NCBI GenBank assembly: GCA_031549605.1
Contig: JAVBPM010000072.1
Coordinates: forward strand, 1 to 45,857
Direction: 5' to 3'
Length of the DNA stretch: 45,857 bases
DNA from: WRAI01 sp031549605
GTDB taxonomy: Bacteria; Bacillota; Clostridia; Oscillospirales; UBA929
Shown: piece after piece, positions 1-6,980 of the stretch
Layout of the letters: every line of letters begins with the position of its first letter
Position numbering within the stretch: position 1 is the first letter of the stretch
Notes under the pieces: generated by a model
The model's database searches: none
Told to the model about the DNA's origin: nothing
The model's input: only the letters and a program-made list of their open reading frames with translations
Made by a program: the position numbers and the translations under genes

Positions 1-54
1 GATTTTGAAGAAAAACACGGAAAAATAGAGATCGCTGCTGAGGCAAAAAAATAA
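1..54 (+). CDS. Possible 3' end of an unidentified gene (partial)
   Basis: Frame 1 is open from the window edge to a TAA at 52-54 and would encode a lysine/glutamate-rich tail of 17 residues. The AT-rich codon use resembles the mobile element that follows. Nothing identifies the protein. It could also be non-coding sequence that happens to be open, so this is a weak call. If real, it converges on the TnpV-like gene on the other strand. Confidence 0.3.
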   Translation, partial: DFEEKHGKIEIAAEAKK

Positions 55-91
55 GAGCTTGCAGTTACGCAGCCCTTATTTCCCTATTAAC

Positions 92-466
92 TCACAGGTA
101 AACTATTTCAGCGAGTACAACCTCTTGAACTGCATTCCTGATGTTATTCATCCTGCCAACCCATTCCATTTGATTGTCAGCTTTCAGTTGTTCCGTCACG
201 CCTTGGTGCTCAGCATATTCCTTTACCAGTCGGTCAAACATTTCCTGAGCCGGTATGTCAATGTCGCGCAAATACGCGTTCAACCTGCCGGAAGAAAAAA
301 GCTCAAGGTACGCCACGCGCTTATGCTCCTTCAAAAAGCGCAAGTGCATCCTGCCAAATCGGCCGATTTCAGAATCACCATCCGGCGCAGTCAAGTCCGG
401 AAGATAATAATCGCCAACCAAGGTATAGCTGATGCCTGTTTTCTCGTCGCTGTAGTTCTGATGCAT
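92..466 (-). CDS. TnpV-like transposon-encoded protein
   Basis: A 124-residue protein resembling the TnpV family (TnpV, transposon-encoded protein), small proteins of unknown function common on mobilizable elements of Firmicutes. Recognisable parts are the N-terminal segment around NYSDEKTGISYTLVGDYYLP, a middle segment RMHLRFLKEHKR, and the C-terminal segment QMEWVGRMNNIRN. I chose the ATG at 466 because an AAGGAGA Shine-Dalgarno lies just upstream, overlapping the end of the relaxase gene, so the two genes are probably co-translated. An upstream in-frame start at 490 would add eight residues but lacks a comparable ribosome site. Identification is from memory of the family; function unknown. 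Confidence 0.72.
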   Translation of the reverse strand: MHQNYSDEKTGISYTLVGDYYLPDLTAPDGDSEIGRFGRMHLRFLKEHKRVAYLELFSSGRLNAYLRDIDIPAQEMFDRLVKEYAEHQGVTEQLKADNQMEWVGRMNNIRNAVQEVVLAEIVYL

Positions 467-479
467 AAAAACATCTCCT

Positions 480-1643
480 TCATCGTTCATAATGTACAGC
501 TTTTCGTGCCGGTTTTGCCACAATTTCTTGTTCCTTGACCGCTGTTACGATGTCATCGACTTGTTCACCTCCCAAAAACCGCCTGAGCCGTCCGTAATCC
601 TTCTCGATTGCTTTCAAACGGGAATTGTCCTTTTCGTAATACTTAACCTCGTCGGACAGGTTCCAAACCTGCTTTTTCGCACTGTTGAGAGACGATGTAA
701 GTTCTCTAACTTTTTCAAAATACTGCGACAGCATACTGCGGATAACATTTTTGAGTTTTTGAAAGAGCGGTGCCGCAAACTTCTCATGGTAGGTTTTTGC
801 TGACATCAGCGGCTTAGGTTCCGGCAGCTGATATTCCGGATCGTCATCGTAGTGCTGTGCGTTTTGAGCTATAAAAACCTGCTTATCCTCATGGTGCTTG
901 ATTTCCGCTTTTACCTTGGTCAATTCCTTTTTCGAATCCACAAGCGTGTGATCAAGCGCCTCGACCTCTTTTTGTCGCTGCTCTTTCTTATCATTCCAAT
1001 CACTTAGGTGCTCCCGATGGGTGCCGCGCTGCTCCCATTCGATGCCGTGCTCCAACATAATGGCAGAGAGTTTTTCTTTTTCGGAGAGTACCCACTGATC
1101 CCATTCGGTATTGCCGCGCGAGCCGCCTTTGAATCCCTGCGCTTCCAGCGCCTTTTTCAAAGAGACCCTTGTATCCAATCCGCGAGTGCTACCGGTTGTA
1201 AAGGGTATAAAATCAATGTGCAAATGAGGCGTTGCTTCGTCCATGTGGAGATGTGCAGAGAATACCTTTAATTGGGGATTTCTCGTTTCGAAACTCCTCA
1301 TAAATTCGTTCAGAACCACAGTTGCAAGTTGTCCGTCCTCGCTGATGGCTGACATATCATCCTTATTGCCAACCTGAATGATCATCTCTTTAAAAGGTTT
1401 TTCCTGCTTGCCCGTCCGTATCTTTTCGAAATAATCATCTATTCGACGGTCATTCCTCGTCTGCTTTTCGTTGTACCGCTTCACGGCATCATCGAAAAGC
1501 TCGTGATAGACTTGGCGGATGGGAGCATTATAATATTCGATGTTGTACTGAGATCGTTCTTTATCAACGTTTTCAGCTGTAAACGCCCGAGAGTTGTGGT
1601 TGACCGAGCCTTTTCCAAGCATCACGCTTATTGTTCGTTTCAT
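480..1643 (-). CDS. MobV-family relaxase (Mob/Pre, plasmid recombination enzyme)
   Basis: A 387-residue relaxase expected to nick the element's transfer origin and pilot the strand during mobilization by a helper conjugation system. The signature is the histidine-rich metal motif in SAHLHMDEATPHLHIDFIPF (about residues 129-148), typical of MobV enzymes (HxDE followed by PHxH). The C-terminal third is charged and heptad-like, consistent with coiled coil. It lies between the ATPase gene and a TnpV-like gene on the same strand, with a 322 bp non-coding stretch upstream that is a good place for oriT. No type IV secretion genes are visible, which points to a mobilizable rather than self-transmissible element, although part of the element lies outside the window. 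Confidence 0.88.
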   Translation of the reverse strand: MKRTISVMLGKGSVNHNSRAFTAENVDKERSQYNIEYYNAPIRQVYHELFDDAVKRYNEKQTRNDRRIDDYFEKIRTGKQEKPFKEMIIQVGNKDDMSAISEDGQLATVVLNEFMRSFETRNPQLKVFSAHLHMDEATPHLHIDFIPFTTGSTRGLDTRVSLKKALEAQGFKGGSRGNTEWDQWVLSEKEKLSAIMLEHGIEWEQRGTHREHLSDWNDKKEQRQKEVEALDHTLVDSKKELTKVKAEIKHHEDKQVFIAQNAQHYDDDPEYQLPEPKPLMSAKTYHEKFAAPLFQKLKNVIRSMLSQYFEKVRELTSSLNSAKKQVWNLSDEVKYYEKDNSRLKAIEKDYGRLRRFLGGEQVDDIVTAVKEQEIVAKPARKAVHYER

Positions 1644-1965
1644 CGTTTATCCTTCCTGTGGGTAATCCGGCGTCAGCCGGGGTTTTGTTACTTTTGACAA
1701 AAGTAACGCAAAAGCACTTTTGACATGATCCTGCACTCCCTTCGGTCGCTCCGGTGTCAAAAATGCATTGCGCCCTACGGGGTGGCAAGGGGCGTTGCCC
1801 CGCTGCCTGCGGACAGCTCCCCAGCAGGGAGTGCCCTTTGAAAAGGGCACCCTGCACCCCCGCCTAAACTTTATATGCGATATTGAAATATCGCATTGGT
1901 GACGATGTGACGATATTTTTCAGAGCGTGCCCGCCTTCAAAATAATCGTCACACCGTCACAATCG
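1644..1965. other. Non-coding region with inverted repeats; candidate oriT
   Basis: This 322 bp gap lies between the relaxase and ATPase genes and has no convincing gene. It holds several inverted repeats: a perfect one at 1687-1707 (GTTACTTTTG and its complement around a single A), a GTGCCCTTT/AAAGGGCAC hairpin at about 1830-1850, and TGCGATAT/ATATCGCA at about 1877-1895. Transfer origins of MobV relaxases lie just upstream of the relaxase gene and contain such repeats. Calling it oriT is inference; the nick site is not identified. The segment 1730-1860 is more GC-rich than its surroundings. Confidence 0.35.
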
Positions 1966-3078
1966 TCACGCCTGCGCTACCTCAAGTGTCAGCTTGAGAT
2001 AGCTTCCGTTCCGATTATGGTCGTTTTCGTAGCGGATACTGTATTCGTTCCACAGCCTATCCGCTCCGACGTTTAATCGCCGAGTAAGGACGTTTGGTTG
2101 AAGCTCCAACCTGCCGAGAAAAGAAGCAAGCTCGCTTGCGCTCCCGCACCAGTGCGGTGCTTGCGGCGTCAGTAGCTCAGCAATCGCTTCATGCAAAGGA
2201 TTGGGCGGTTCCTTCCAAAGCTCGATTTCTGCCCTTGTCAGCTGCCAGATACATCGCTCGTGGTCAAATTGAAGATACAGCCGCTGGTCTTGCTGATCCC
2301 GACCCACGATGTCCAGAATTGCTTTATTGTCGGTGCGCTTCTCTCTCTGCATGATAAATGCTCCGTCCGCCGCACCGAGAAGCCCGTTTGTGCCGGATAT
2401 AGTGTCGAAGCAATCGTCGGCGCTTTGTTTGCGAGTGTGATGGACGATCAGGACGCAGATATTGTGTTCCTCCGCAAGTTGTTTGACCTGCGCCACAATT
2501 TCATAGTCGCTTGCGTAGCTGTAATTCTCGCCACCGACTTCACGGATTTTTTGGAGGGTGTCGATTATAACGAGCTTTGTGTCTGCGTTTTCTGCGACGA
2601 ACTGTTTTATTTGCTCGTTGAGCCCGGTTACCAAGGTTTTCGATTTCGTCGCAAAATGAAAATTGTCGCGATTATCCATGTCGAACATTTTGGCGGTGCG
2701 CTTCTGCAACCGCTGAAAATCGTCTTCCAACGCGAGGTAAAGCACCGTGCCCTGGTGAACGGCGTAATCCCACAGAGGAACGCCACCGCTCACATGGTAT
2801 CCAATTTGCGCCATGAGGAAAGACTTACCCACCTTTGGCGCCCCGGCAAATAGATATACGCCGGAGGATAGCAAACCGTCGATCACCTGTGTTTTGGGCG
2901 GGTAGACAGTTTCGTAAAGCTCGGTCAACGAAACGGTATGCAAGCGATCAGGCGCGTTGGTATTGCTTTTGTGCTGAGCATCGGGTATAATGCCGGTAGA
3001 GTGAAATGAGAGTGACTGCCTTTCGTCTGCTGGAACAGGCGAAGCATGGGCGGTCACTTTTCTTGTGTCTGTGCTCAT
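1966..3078 (-). CDS. RepA-like AAA/RecA-fold ATPase (element replication helicase)
   Basis: A 370-residue P-loop ATPase of the RepA/AAA_25 type, hexameric RecA-fold helicases found on plasmids and integrative elements. Walker A is GAPKVGKS (79-86), Walker B is LVIID (169-173), and a conserved histidine pair follows in IVHHTRK (about 211-217). The N-terminal ~45 residues are polar and probably disordered; the C-terminal ~80 residues may form a winged-helix part. Its start overlaps the stop of the upstream RHH gene by ATGA, so the two are translationally coupled. Likely role: replication of the excised circle. A RadA/DnaB-like role cannot be excluded. Confidence 0.75.
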   Translation of the reverse strand: MSTDTRKVTAHASPVPADERQSLSFHSTGIIPDAQHKSNTNAPDRLHTVSLTELYETVYPPKTQVIDGLLSSGVYLFAGAPKVGKSFLMAQIGYHVSGGVPLWDYAVHQGTVLYLALEDDFQRLQKRTAKMFDMDNRDNFHFATKSKTLVTGLNEQIKQFVAENADTKLVIIDTLQKIREVGGENYSYASDYEIVAQVKQLAEEHNICVLIVHHTRKQSADDCFDTISGTNGLLGAADGAFIMQREKRTDNKAILDIVGRDQQDQRLYLQFDHERCIWQLTRAEIELWKEPPNPLHEAIAELLTPQAPHWCGSASELASFLGRLELQPNVLTRRLNVGADRLWNEYSIRYENDHNRNGSYLKLTLEVAQA

Positions 3079-3401
3079 TGACTTTCCTCCTTCAGCCCGT
3101 TGAGGATGGCGGCGATATATCGAATAAGATCGAGGAGCTCGCTATTTTCAGCGCCGACACATTCCAATCGCTGTAGCTCCGCCAGCACCGTCTCAAGCTG
3201 ATTGCGCAGCGCTTTGAATACCCGCGGATTACCTTGCACAACCACATCCCGGCACAGAAGCCGCCGAGTGATATAATCCTGCTTTGTAAGACCTGATAGC
3301 CGGACGGCAGTTTCAAGCTGCTCATCTTCTTCGGGTGAAATGCGAAACGCGACCGTCTTGTTGCGCCAGCGACCTTGCCCATCATATATTTTGAGTGACA
3401 T
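3075..3401 (-). CDS. MobC-like ribbon-helix-helix protein
   Basis: A 108-residue protein with the look of small relaxosome accessory proteins (MobC family). The segment KTVAFRISPEEDEQLETAV (about 15-33) matches the start of a ribbon-helix-helix fold, followed by a helical pair with SGLTKQDYITRRLL. The C-terminal half is helical and leucine-rich. It sits between int and the RepA-like ATPase in one minus-strand run, its stop codon overlapping the ATPase start. Likely binds oriT and assists the relaxase; it could instead regulate the operon. Confidence 0.65.
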   Translation of the reverse strand: MSLKIYDGQGRWRNKTVAFRISPEEDEQLETAVRLSGLTKQDYITRRLLCRDVVVQGNPRVFKALRNQLETVLAELQRLECVGAENSELLDLIRYIAAILNGLKEESQ

Positions 3402-4481
3402 TTAGAATCCCTCCCCTCGTTCAATTTCAAGCCTGTCCGCCATTTCCGTTTGCTTTGACGGAAACAGGTGCGCGTATCGATACGTGATGTCAATGCTCTC
3501 GTGCCCGACGCGGTCAGCAATCGCCACCGCAGAAAACCCCATCTCAATCAAAAGTGAGACGTGTGAATGCCTGATGTCATGAATCCTAATGCGTTTTACA
3601 TCGCAAGCCTTGCTGCCTCTGTCCATTTCGTGGTGCAGATAGCTTTTGGTTATCGGGAACAATCTGTCGCCGGATTTACAGCCGTATAGTGTTTTAATAT
3701 ACTCCTGTATCTCCTGACAGAGAAAATCCGGCATCTTGATAACTCGGTTGCTTTTCGGTGTTTTTGGGTCTGTGATAATGTCCTCACGGTCAATTCGTTG
3801 GTATGACTTGTTGATGGTCACGGTGCTCTTCACAAAATCGAAATCCGCCGGGGTGAGGGCAAGCAGCTCTCCCATCCTGATACCGCACCAATAGAGCATT
3901 TCAAAGACGTAGAACGACAACGGCTTGTCCATCATGGCGTCTGCAAACTTGAGATATTCGTCCTTTGTCCAGAACAGCATATCCTTGGCTTCCTTCTTGC
4001 CGACGCTTCCGGCTTTTGCGGCGGGATTGCTTTTCAGCTCATAGAACCGAACCGCGTGATTGAAGATTGCGCTGACCTGATTGTGTAGGGTTTTGAGATA
4101 CGTCGCGGAGAACGGCTTGCCGTCCTTGCCGCGCTGGTTCATCATTTCATTCTGCAATTGAATTATGTCTTTAGCGGTGATCTCGCTCATGCTTTTGCTC
4201 CCGAAATAAGGCAGCAACTTTTGACGAATGATGTTTTCCTTGGTCTTCCATGTGTTTATCCGCAATCGAGCTTTCATGTCCTTGCTATACAGCTCAACGA
4301 AGGCGGAGAAAGTCATATCGAGGTCGGCGGTCTGCTGTTGTAAAAACTCGCGTTCCCATTCCAAAGCGTCTTTCTTGGTGCGAAATCCGCGTTTGAGCTT
4401 GCGTTCACGCTCTCCCTTCCAATTTTGATAGTAGAACGATGTGTACCATGTTCCTTTGGCATTGTCTTTGTAAGCCGGCAT
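3402..4481 (-). CDS. int: Tyrosine recombinase / integrase
   Basis: A 359-residue phage/ICE-type integrase. An N-terminal arm-binding region (1-55) is followed by a SAM-like core-binding domain (about 57-160) and the catalytic domain. Catalytic residues are visible: Arg202 (CGIRMGELLAL), Lys243 (DPKTPKSNRV), His301 and Arg304 (HDIRHSH), His327 (RVGHES) and Tyr336 (TYRYAHLF). The start ATG is preceded by GGAGGG at good spacing, 12 bp after the excisionase stop. The gene lies about 1.3 kb from the guaA 3' end, which it presumably uses as the attachment site. Element end and integrase fit the usual layout of Tn916-like or IME modules. Confidence 0.93.
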   Translation of the reverse strand: MPAYKDNAKGTWYTSFYYQNWKGERERKLKRGFRTKKDALEWEREFLQQQTADLDMTFSAFVELYSKDMKARLRINTWKTKENIIRQKLLPYFGSKSMSEITAKDIIQLQNEMMNQRGKDGKPFSATYLKTLHNQVSAIFNHAVRFYELKSNPAAKAGSVGKKEAKDMLFWTKDEYLKFADAMMDKPLSFYVFEMLYWCGIRMGELLALTPADFDFVKSTVTINKSYQRIDREDIITDPKTPKSNRVIKMPDFLCQEIQEYIKTLYGCKSGDRLFPITKSYLHHEMDRGSKACDVKRIRIHDIRHSHVSLLIEMGFSAVAIADRVGHESIDITYRYAHLFPSKQTEMADRLEIERGEGF

Positions 4482-4493
4482 TGTAGTTCCCTC

Positions 4494-4682
4494 CTAACTG
4501 ACTGTTCTGATTCCGTAGAACTTTTCCTCAAAGAATTGTCTGCTCACGCGTCCCGCGATGGTTATAAAGCCCTTTTTCTTCAGTTCACCGTTCATTTCGC
4601 GGATGATCTTGTAAGCAAAAGGCTTTGATACACCAAGCTCTTTGGCCAGTTCCTCCGCTCTGATAAACCTCTCGTGATTCAT
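4494..4682 (-). CDS. xis: Excisionase-like helix-turn-helix protein
   Basis: A 62-residue basic protein directly upstream of int. The segment RAEELAKELGVSKPFAYKII (about 8-27) is a typical HTH of MerR/Xis-like excisionases that bend the attachment DNA and favour excision. RBS AAAGGAGA lies six bases before the ATG. It is the first gene of the int transcription unit and follows a clear promoter (TTGACA-17-TACAAT) with operator-like repeats. Small DNA-binding proteins of this size next to integrases on Firmicute elements are mostly excisionases; a transcription factor role is the alternative. Confidence 0.72.
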   Translation of the reverse strand: MNHERFIRAEELAKELGVSKPFAYKIIREMNGELKKKGFITIAGRVSRQFFEEKFYGIRTVS

Positions 4683-4710
4683 AGGAAATCTCCTTTACAA
4701 ATTATTCATC

Positions 4711-4767
4711 ACCGTTCGTTTGTGAACGGTGTATTTGCATTGTACCAGTTCATATTCGAACTGTCAA
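4711..4767 (-). promoter_or_regulatory. xis-int promoter with two operator-like inverted repeats
   Basis: On the minus strand, -35 TTGACA (4762-4767) and -10 TACAAT (4739-4744) are separated by 17 bp. An inverted repeat AGTTC-n6-GAACT (4747-4762) fills the spacer, and a stronger one, ACCGTTC-n6-GAACGGT (4711-4730), covers the start-site region. A related half site GAACTGT (4797-4803) lies towards the divergent XRE gene. The positions are ideal for repression by the adjacent XRE-family protein; this binding is inferred. Confidence 0.65.
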
Positions 4768-4833
4768 GGGGTTTCAAAAATATTTATTTCATTTTTGAAC
4801 TGTTTGTGTTATACTGTTTTTCAAGAGGTGTTT

Positions 4834-5325
4834 ATGATGACTATTGGAGAGAAAATAAAGAAATTCAGAACCGCTAAGGAGTTTTCGCAAAAGCAATTGG
4901 CGATTATGTCCGGTATGAGTGAACCGGCTATTCGCAATTATGAATTGGGCAACCGTCAGCCAAGCGCCAAGCAGATTGAAAAGATTGCTGCTGCGTTGGA
5001 GCTTAGTCCTTTTGCGTTGTCTGACCCTGATTTTCATACACTCTTAGGCGTCATGCACTCCTTGTTTGAATTGGAAGATATGTATGACCTACAGATAACC
5101 GAGATTGACGGAGAGGTCTGCCTGCGGCTGGACAAGCACTCCAAAGCATCTCATGGTTTGACTGACAGATTCACGGACTGGAAGAATGAAGCTGATAGAT
5201 TGAAACGAGGGGAAATTTCCAAGGACGAATATGATGCATGGCGCTATAGCTACCCGCGCATGGAGGCGGAGCGCCAGAAGGAGAGTCGAGATGAACGGCG
5301 TAATAAGGATCGCAAAGATGGCTGA
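4834..5325 (+). CDS. XRE-family transcriptional regulator of the element
   Basis: A 163-residue protein with an N-terminal Cro/CI-type HTH: QKQLAIMSGMSEPAIRNYEL (about 20-39), then a QPSAKQIEKIAAALE helix. The C-terminal 90 residues are an acidic/basic helical extension seen in many ICE/IME regulators, with a very charged tail. The open frame extends further upstream, but the start is placed at ATG ATG (4834) after AGAGGTG because the HTH fold begins there. It is divergent from xis-int and probably represses it through the inverted repeats between them. Confidence 0.8.
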   Translation: MMTIGEKIKKFRTAKEFSQKQLAIMSGMSEPAIRNYELGNRQPSAKQIEKIAAALELSPFALSDPDFHTLLGVMHSLFELEDMYDLQITEIDGEVCLRLDKHSKASHGLTDRFTDWKNEADRLKRGEISKDEYDAWRYSYPRMEAERQKESRDERRNKDRKDG

Positions 5326-5572
5326 TACACCTGATTACATTAAGGCGCATGATTTTTCCTCCAATCACAAAGAAAGCCTTTTGCAAGATGAAGAGTGCGG
5401 ATGTTTTTACTGCTTATCAATCTTTCATCCGGAAGAAATTAAGTATTGGGTAAAGGACAAAACGGGCACGGCAATGTGCCCGTATTGCGGCATCGACTCT
5501 GTTATTGGGGAAAGCTCCGGCTATCCGATAACAGAGACGTTCCTGGAAAAAATGAAAGCATATTGGTTTTGA
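5291..5572 (+). CDS. Small CxxC zinc-ribbon-like protein of the mobile element
   Basis: About 93 residues with two cysteine pairs, GCFYC and CPYCG, roughly 25 residues apart, the spacing of a zinc ribbon. The intervening FHPEEIKYW segment and the following GIDSVIGESSGYPIT match a small family of uncharacterised cytoplasmic bacterial proteins. The ATG at 5291 has AAGGAGA six bases upstream; an internal ATG at 5318 is the alternative. It overlaps the XRE gene and is followed by a strong terminator. It is cargo between the regulator and the attachment end. Function unknown. Confidence 0.62.
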   Translation: MNGVIRIAKMADTPDYIKAHDFSSNHKESLLQDEECGCFYCLSIFHPEEIKYWVKDKTGTAMCPYCGIDSVIGESSGYPITETFLEKMKAYWF

Positions 5573-5580
5573 CACAACAA

Positions 5581-5617
5581 AAAATGTCCGCCGAACTTAG
5601 CGTTCAGCGGACATTTT
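5581..5617 (+). terminator. Intrinsic terminator after the XRE/zinc-ribbon genes
   Basis: A 16 bp stem (5581-5596 with 5602-5617, one mismatch) around loop TTAGC, with A-run and T-run at its feet, so it could act in both directions. It lies 9 bp beyond the stop codon. Confidence 0.8.
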
Positions 5618-5659
5618 TAATGTCGCTAATATGTGGGTGCTGTTGATGCTCCGATAATC

Positions 5660-5760
5660 CCATTAGTATCAAAATGGTATCAGCGGACACTTTCGAAAGC
5701 CTGAAACCCTGTATTCATGCGGGTTTGCGGACTTCAAGTGCTTATTCCCACTCGATTGTG
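5660..5760. other. Element end and attachment-site region at the guaA 3' end
   Basis: The element abuts the guaA stop codon (5742-5744). The last guaA codons (TTATTCCCACTC on the plus strand) are the usual core of guaA-type attachment sites in genomic islands. Two GTATCA direct repeats, 11 bp apart (5666-5671 and 5677-5682), look like integrase arm sites. The second copy of the core should lie left of the window; I found none inside it, so exact boundaries are inferred. Confidence 0.5.
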
Positions 5761-6980
5761 GCGGGGGGTTTATCTGTGATGTCGTAGAGCACGCGGTTGA
5801 CGCCATCGAGTTGGGAGATTTTGTGGCTGGCTTTGGCCAGTACCTCCAGCGGGATGGGCGACCAGCGGGCGGTCATAAAGTCGGTGGTTTGCACCGCGCG
5901 CAGTGCGATGGGGTAGGCGTAGGTGCGGGCTTCATTGGTAACGCCGACGCTGCGGATGTCTAAAATGGCGGCGAAGTATTGGTCGGCCAAATGGCGGCAG
6001 CCCTCTGCCTCAAGCGTTTCGCGGAAGATGGCGTCGGCCTCGCGCAGAATGGACAGCTTGGCCTCGGTGATGGCGCCGACAACACGCACGCCCAGACCCG
6101 GGCCGGGGAAGGGCTGGCGGCTGACCAGCTTTTCGTCCAGACCCAGCACCATGCCGGCCTGACGCACCTCGTCCTTAAACAGCTCCTTCAGCGGCTCGAC
6201 AATGCCGGCAAAGCCGATGTTGGCGGGCATACCGCCGACGTTGTGGTGGCTCTTGACCGCCGCGCCGCCGATGCCGCTTTCGATAATGTCGGGGTAGATG
6301 GTGCCTTGCGCCATAAAGTCGATGGGTCCCAGCTTGGACGCCTCGTCCTCAAATACGCGGATAAACTCTTCACCAATGATCTTGCGCTTCTGCTCGGGGT
6401 CGGTCACGCCGTCCAGCTTGCTCAAAAAGCGCTGCTGCGCGTCAACGCGGATAAACTGCATATCGTACGGCGCAAAGGCTGCCTGCACCTCGTCACCCTC
6501 GTTTTTACGCATCAGGCCGGTGTCGACAAATACGCAGGTCAGGTTGCTGCCGATGGCCTTGTGCACCATCAGCGCCGTGACCGACGAATCGACGCCGCCC
6601 GACAGGCCGCACAGCACCTTGCGGTCGCCGACCTGCGCTTTGATAGCCGCCACGGCGTCGGCCACGGCAGCTTGCGTCGTCCAGTCGCCGTCTAGCTTGC
6701 AGACGTCGTAGAGAAAATCGTGCAGCTGGTTGTCGCTGACCTGTGACGGGTCCTTGCAGCTCAGCAGCGGCAGGCCGACCTCGTGCTGGCGGTCGCTGAC
6801 TTCCGGCGTCAACTCCTTGCCGGTGCAGACAAGACCGTGATAGCCCTTGAGTGTCTCAACGGGCGTGGTGCGATTAAGCACCTCGCAGTAGACCTTCTGC
6901 GCGCGAATACGGCGCGCGATGATGCGGCCTTCGGGTCCGCCGAAGTCCAGGATGGCAATGCGCTGATGGTTAGTCGACAT
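5742..6980 (-). CDS. guaA: GMP synthase with truncated glutaminase domain
   Basis: GMP synthase makes GMP from XMP, ATP and an amino donor. The synthetase half is complete: PP-loop SGGVDSS (127-133), KSHHNVGG, the QPFPGPGLGVRV segment and the dimerization end DKPPATIEWE. The N-terminal glutamine amidotransferase domain, normally ~190-200 residues, is only ~100. It starts normally (AILDFGGPEGRIIARR), but the nucleophile elbow GxCxG and the later His-Glu pair (HPEV) are missing. Total 412 residues against the usual ~510-525. The start is secure because it overlaps the purF stop by 11 bp. No frameshift is evident: the shortened part reads in one frame. The protein may use free ammonia or a separate glutaminase subunit. 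A mobile element is inserted just after the stop. Confidence 0.92.
   Translation of the reverse strand: MSTNHQRIAILDFGGPEGRIIARRIRAQKVYCEVLNRTTPVETLKGYHGLVCTGKELTPEVSDRQHEVGLPLLSCKDPSQVSDNQLHDFLYDVCKLDGDWTTQAAVADAVAAIKAQVGDRKVLCGLSGGVDSSVTALMVHKAIGSNLTCVFVDTGLMRKNEGDEVQAAFAPYDMQFIRVDAQQRFLSKLDGVTDPEQKRKIIGEEFIRVFEDEASKLGPIDFMAQGTIYPDIIESGIGGAAVKSHHNVGGMPANIGFAGIVEPLKELFKDEVRQAGMVLGLDEKLVSRQPFPGPGLGVRVVGAITEAKLSILREADAIFRETLEAEGCRHLADQYFAAILDIRSVGVTNEARTYAYPIALRAVQTTDFMTARWSPIPLEVLAKASHKISQLDGVNRVLYDITDKPPATIEWE

Noticed and set aside
1573..1857. ORFs of 67-94 codons between relaxase and ATPase genes on the minus strand
   Set aside because: Low-complexity composition, no ribosome site, overlap each other in different frames and lie in a region of inverted repeats.
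5742..6980. Frameshift in guaA as cause of the short glutaminase domain
   Set aside because: The frame is continuous from the purF-overlapping start to the synthetase domain, and I see no remnant of the missing motifs in other frames in this stretch. A clean deletion cannot be excluded without comparison.
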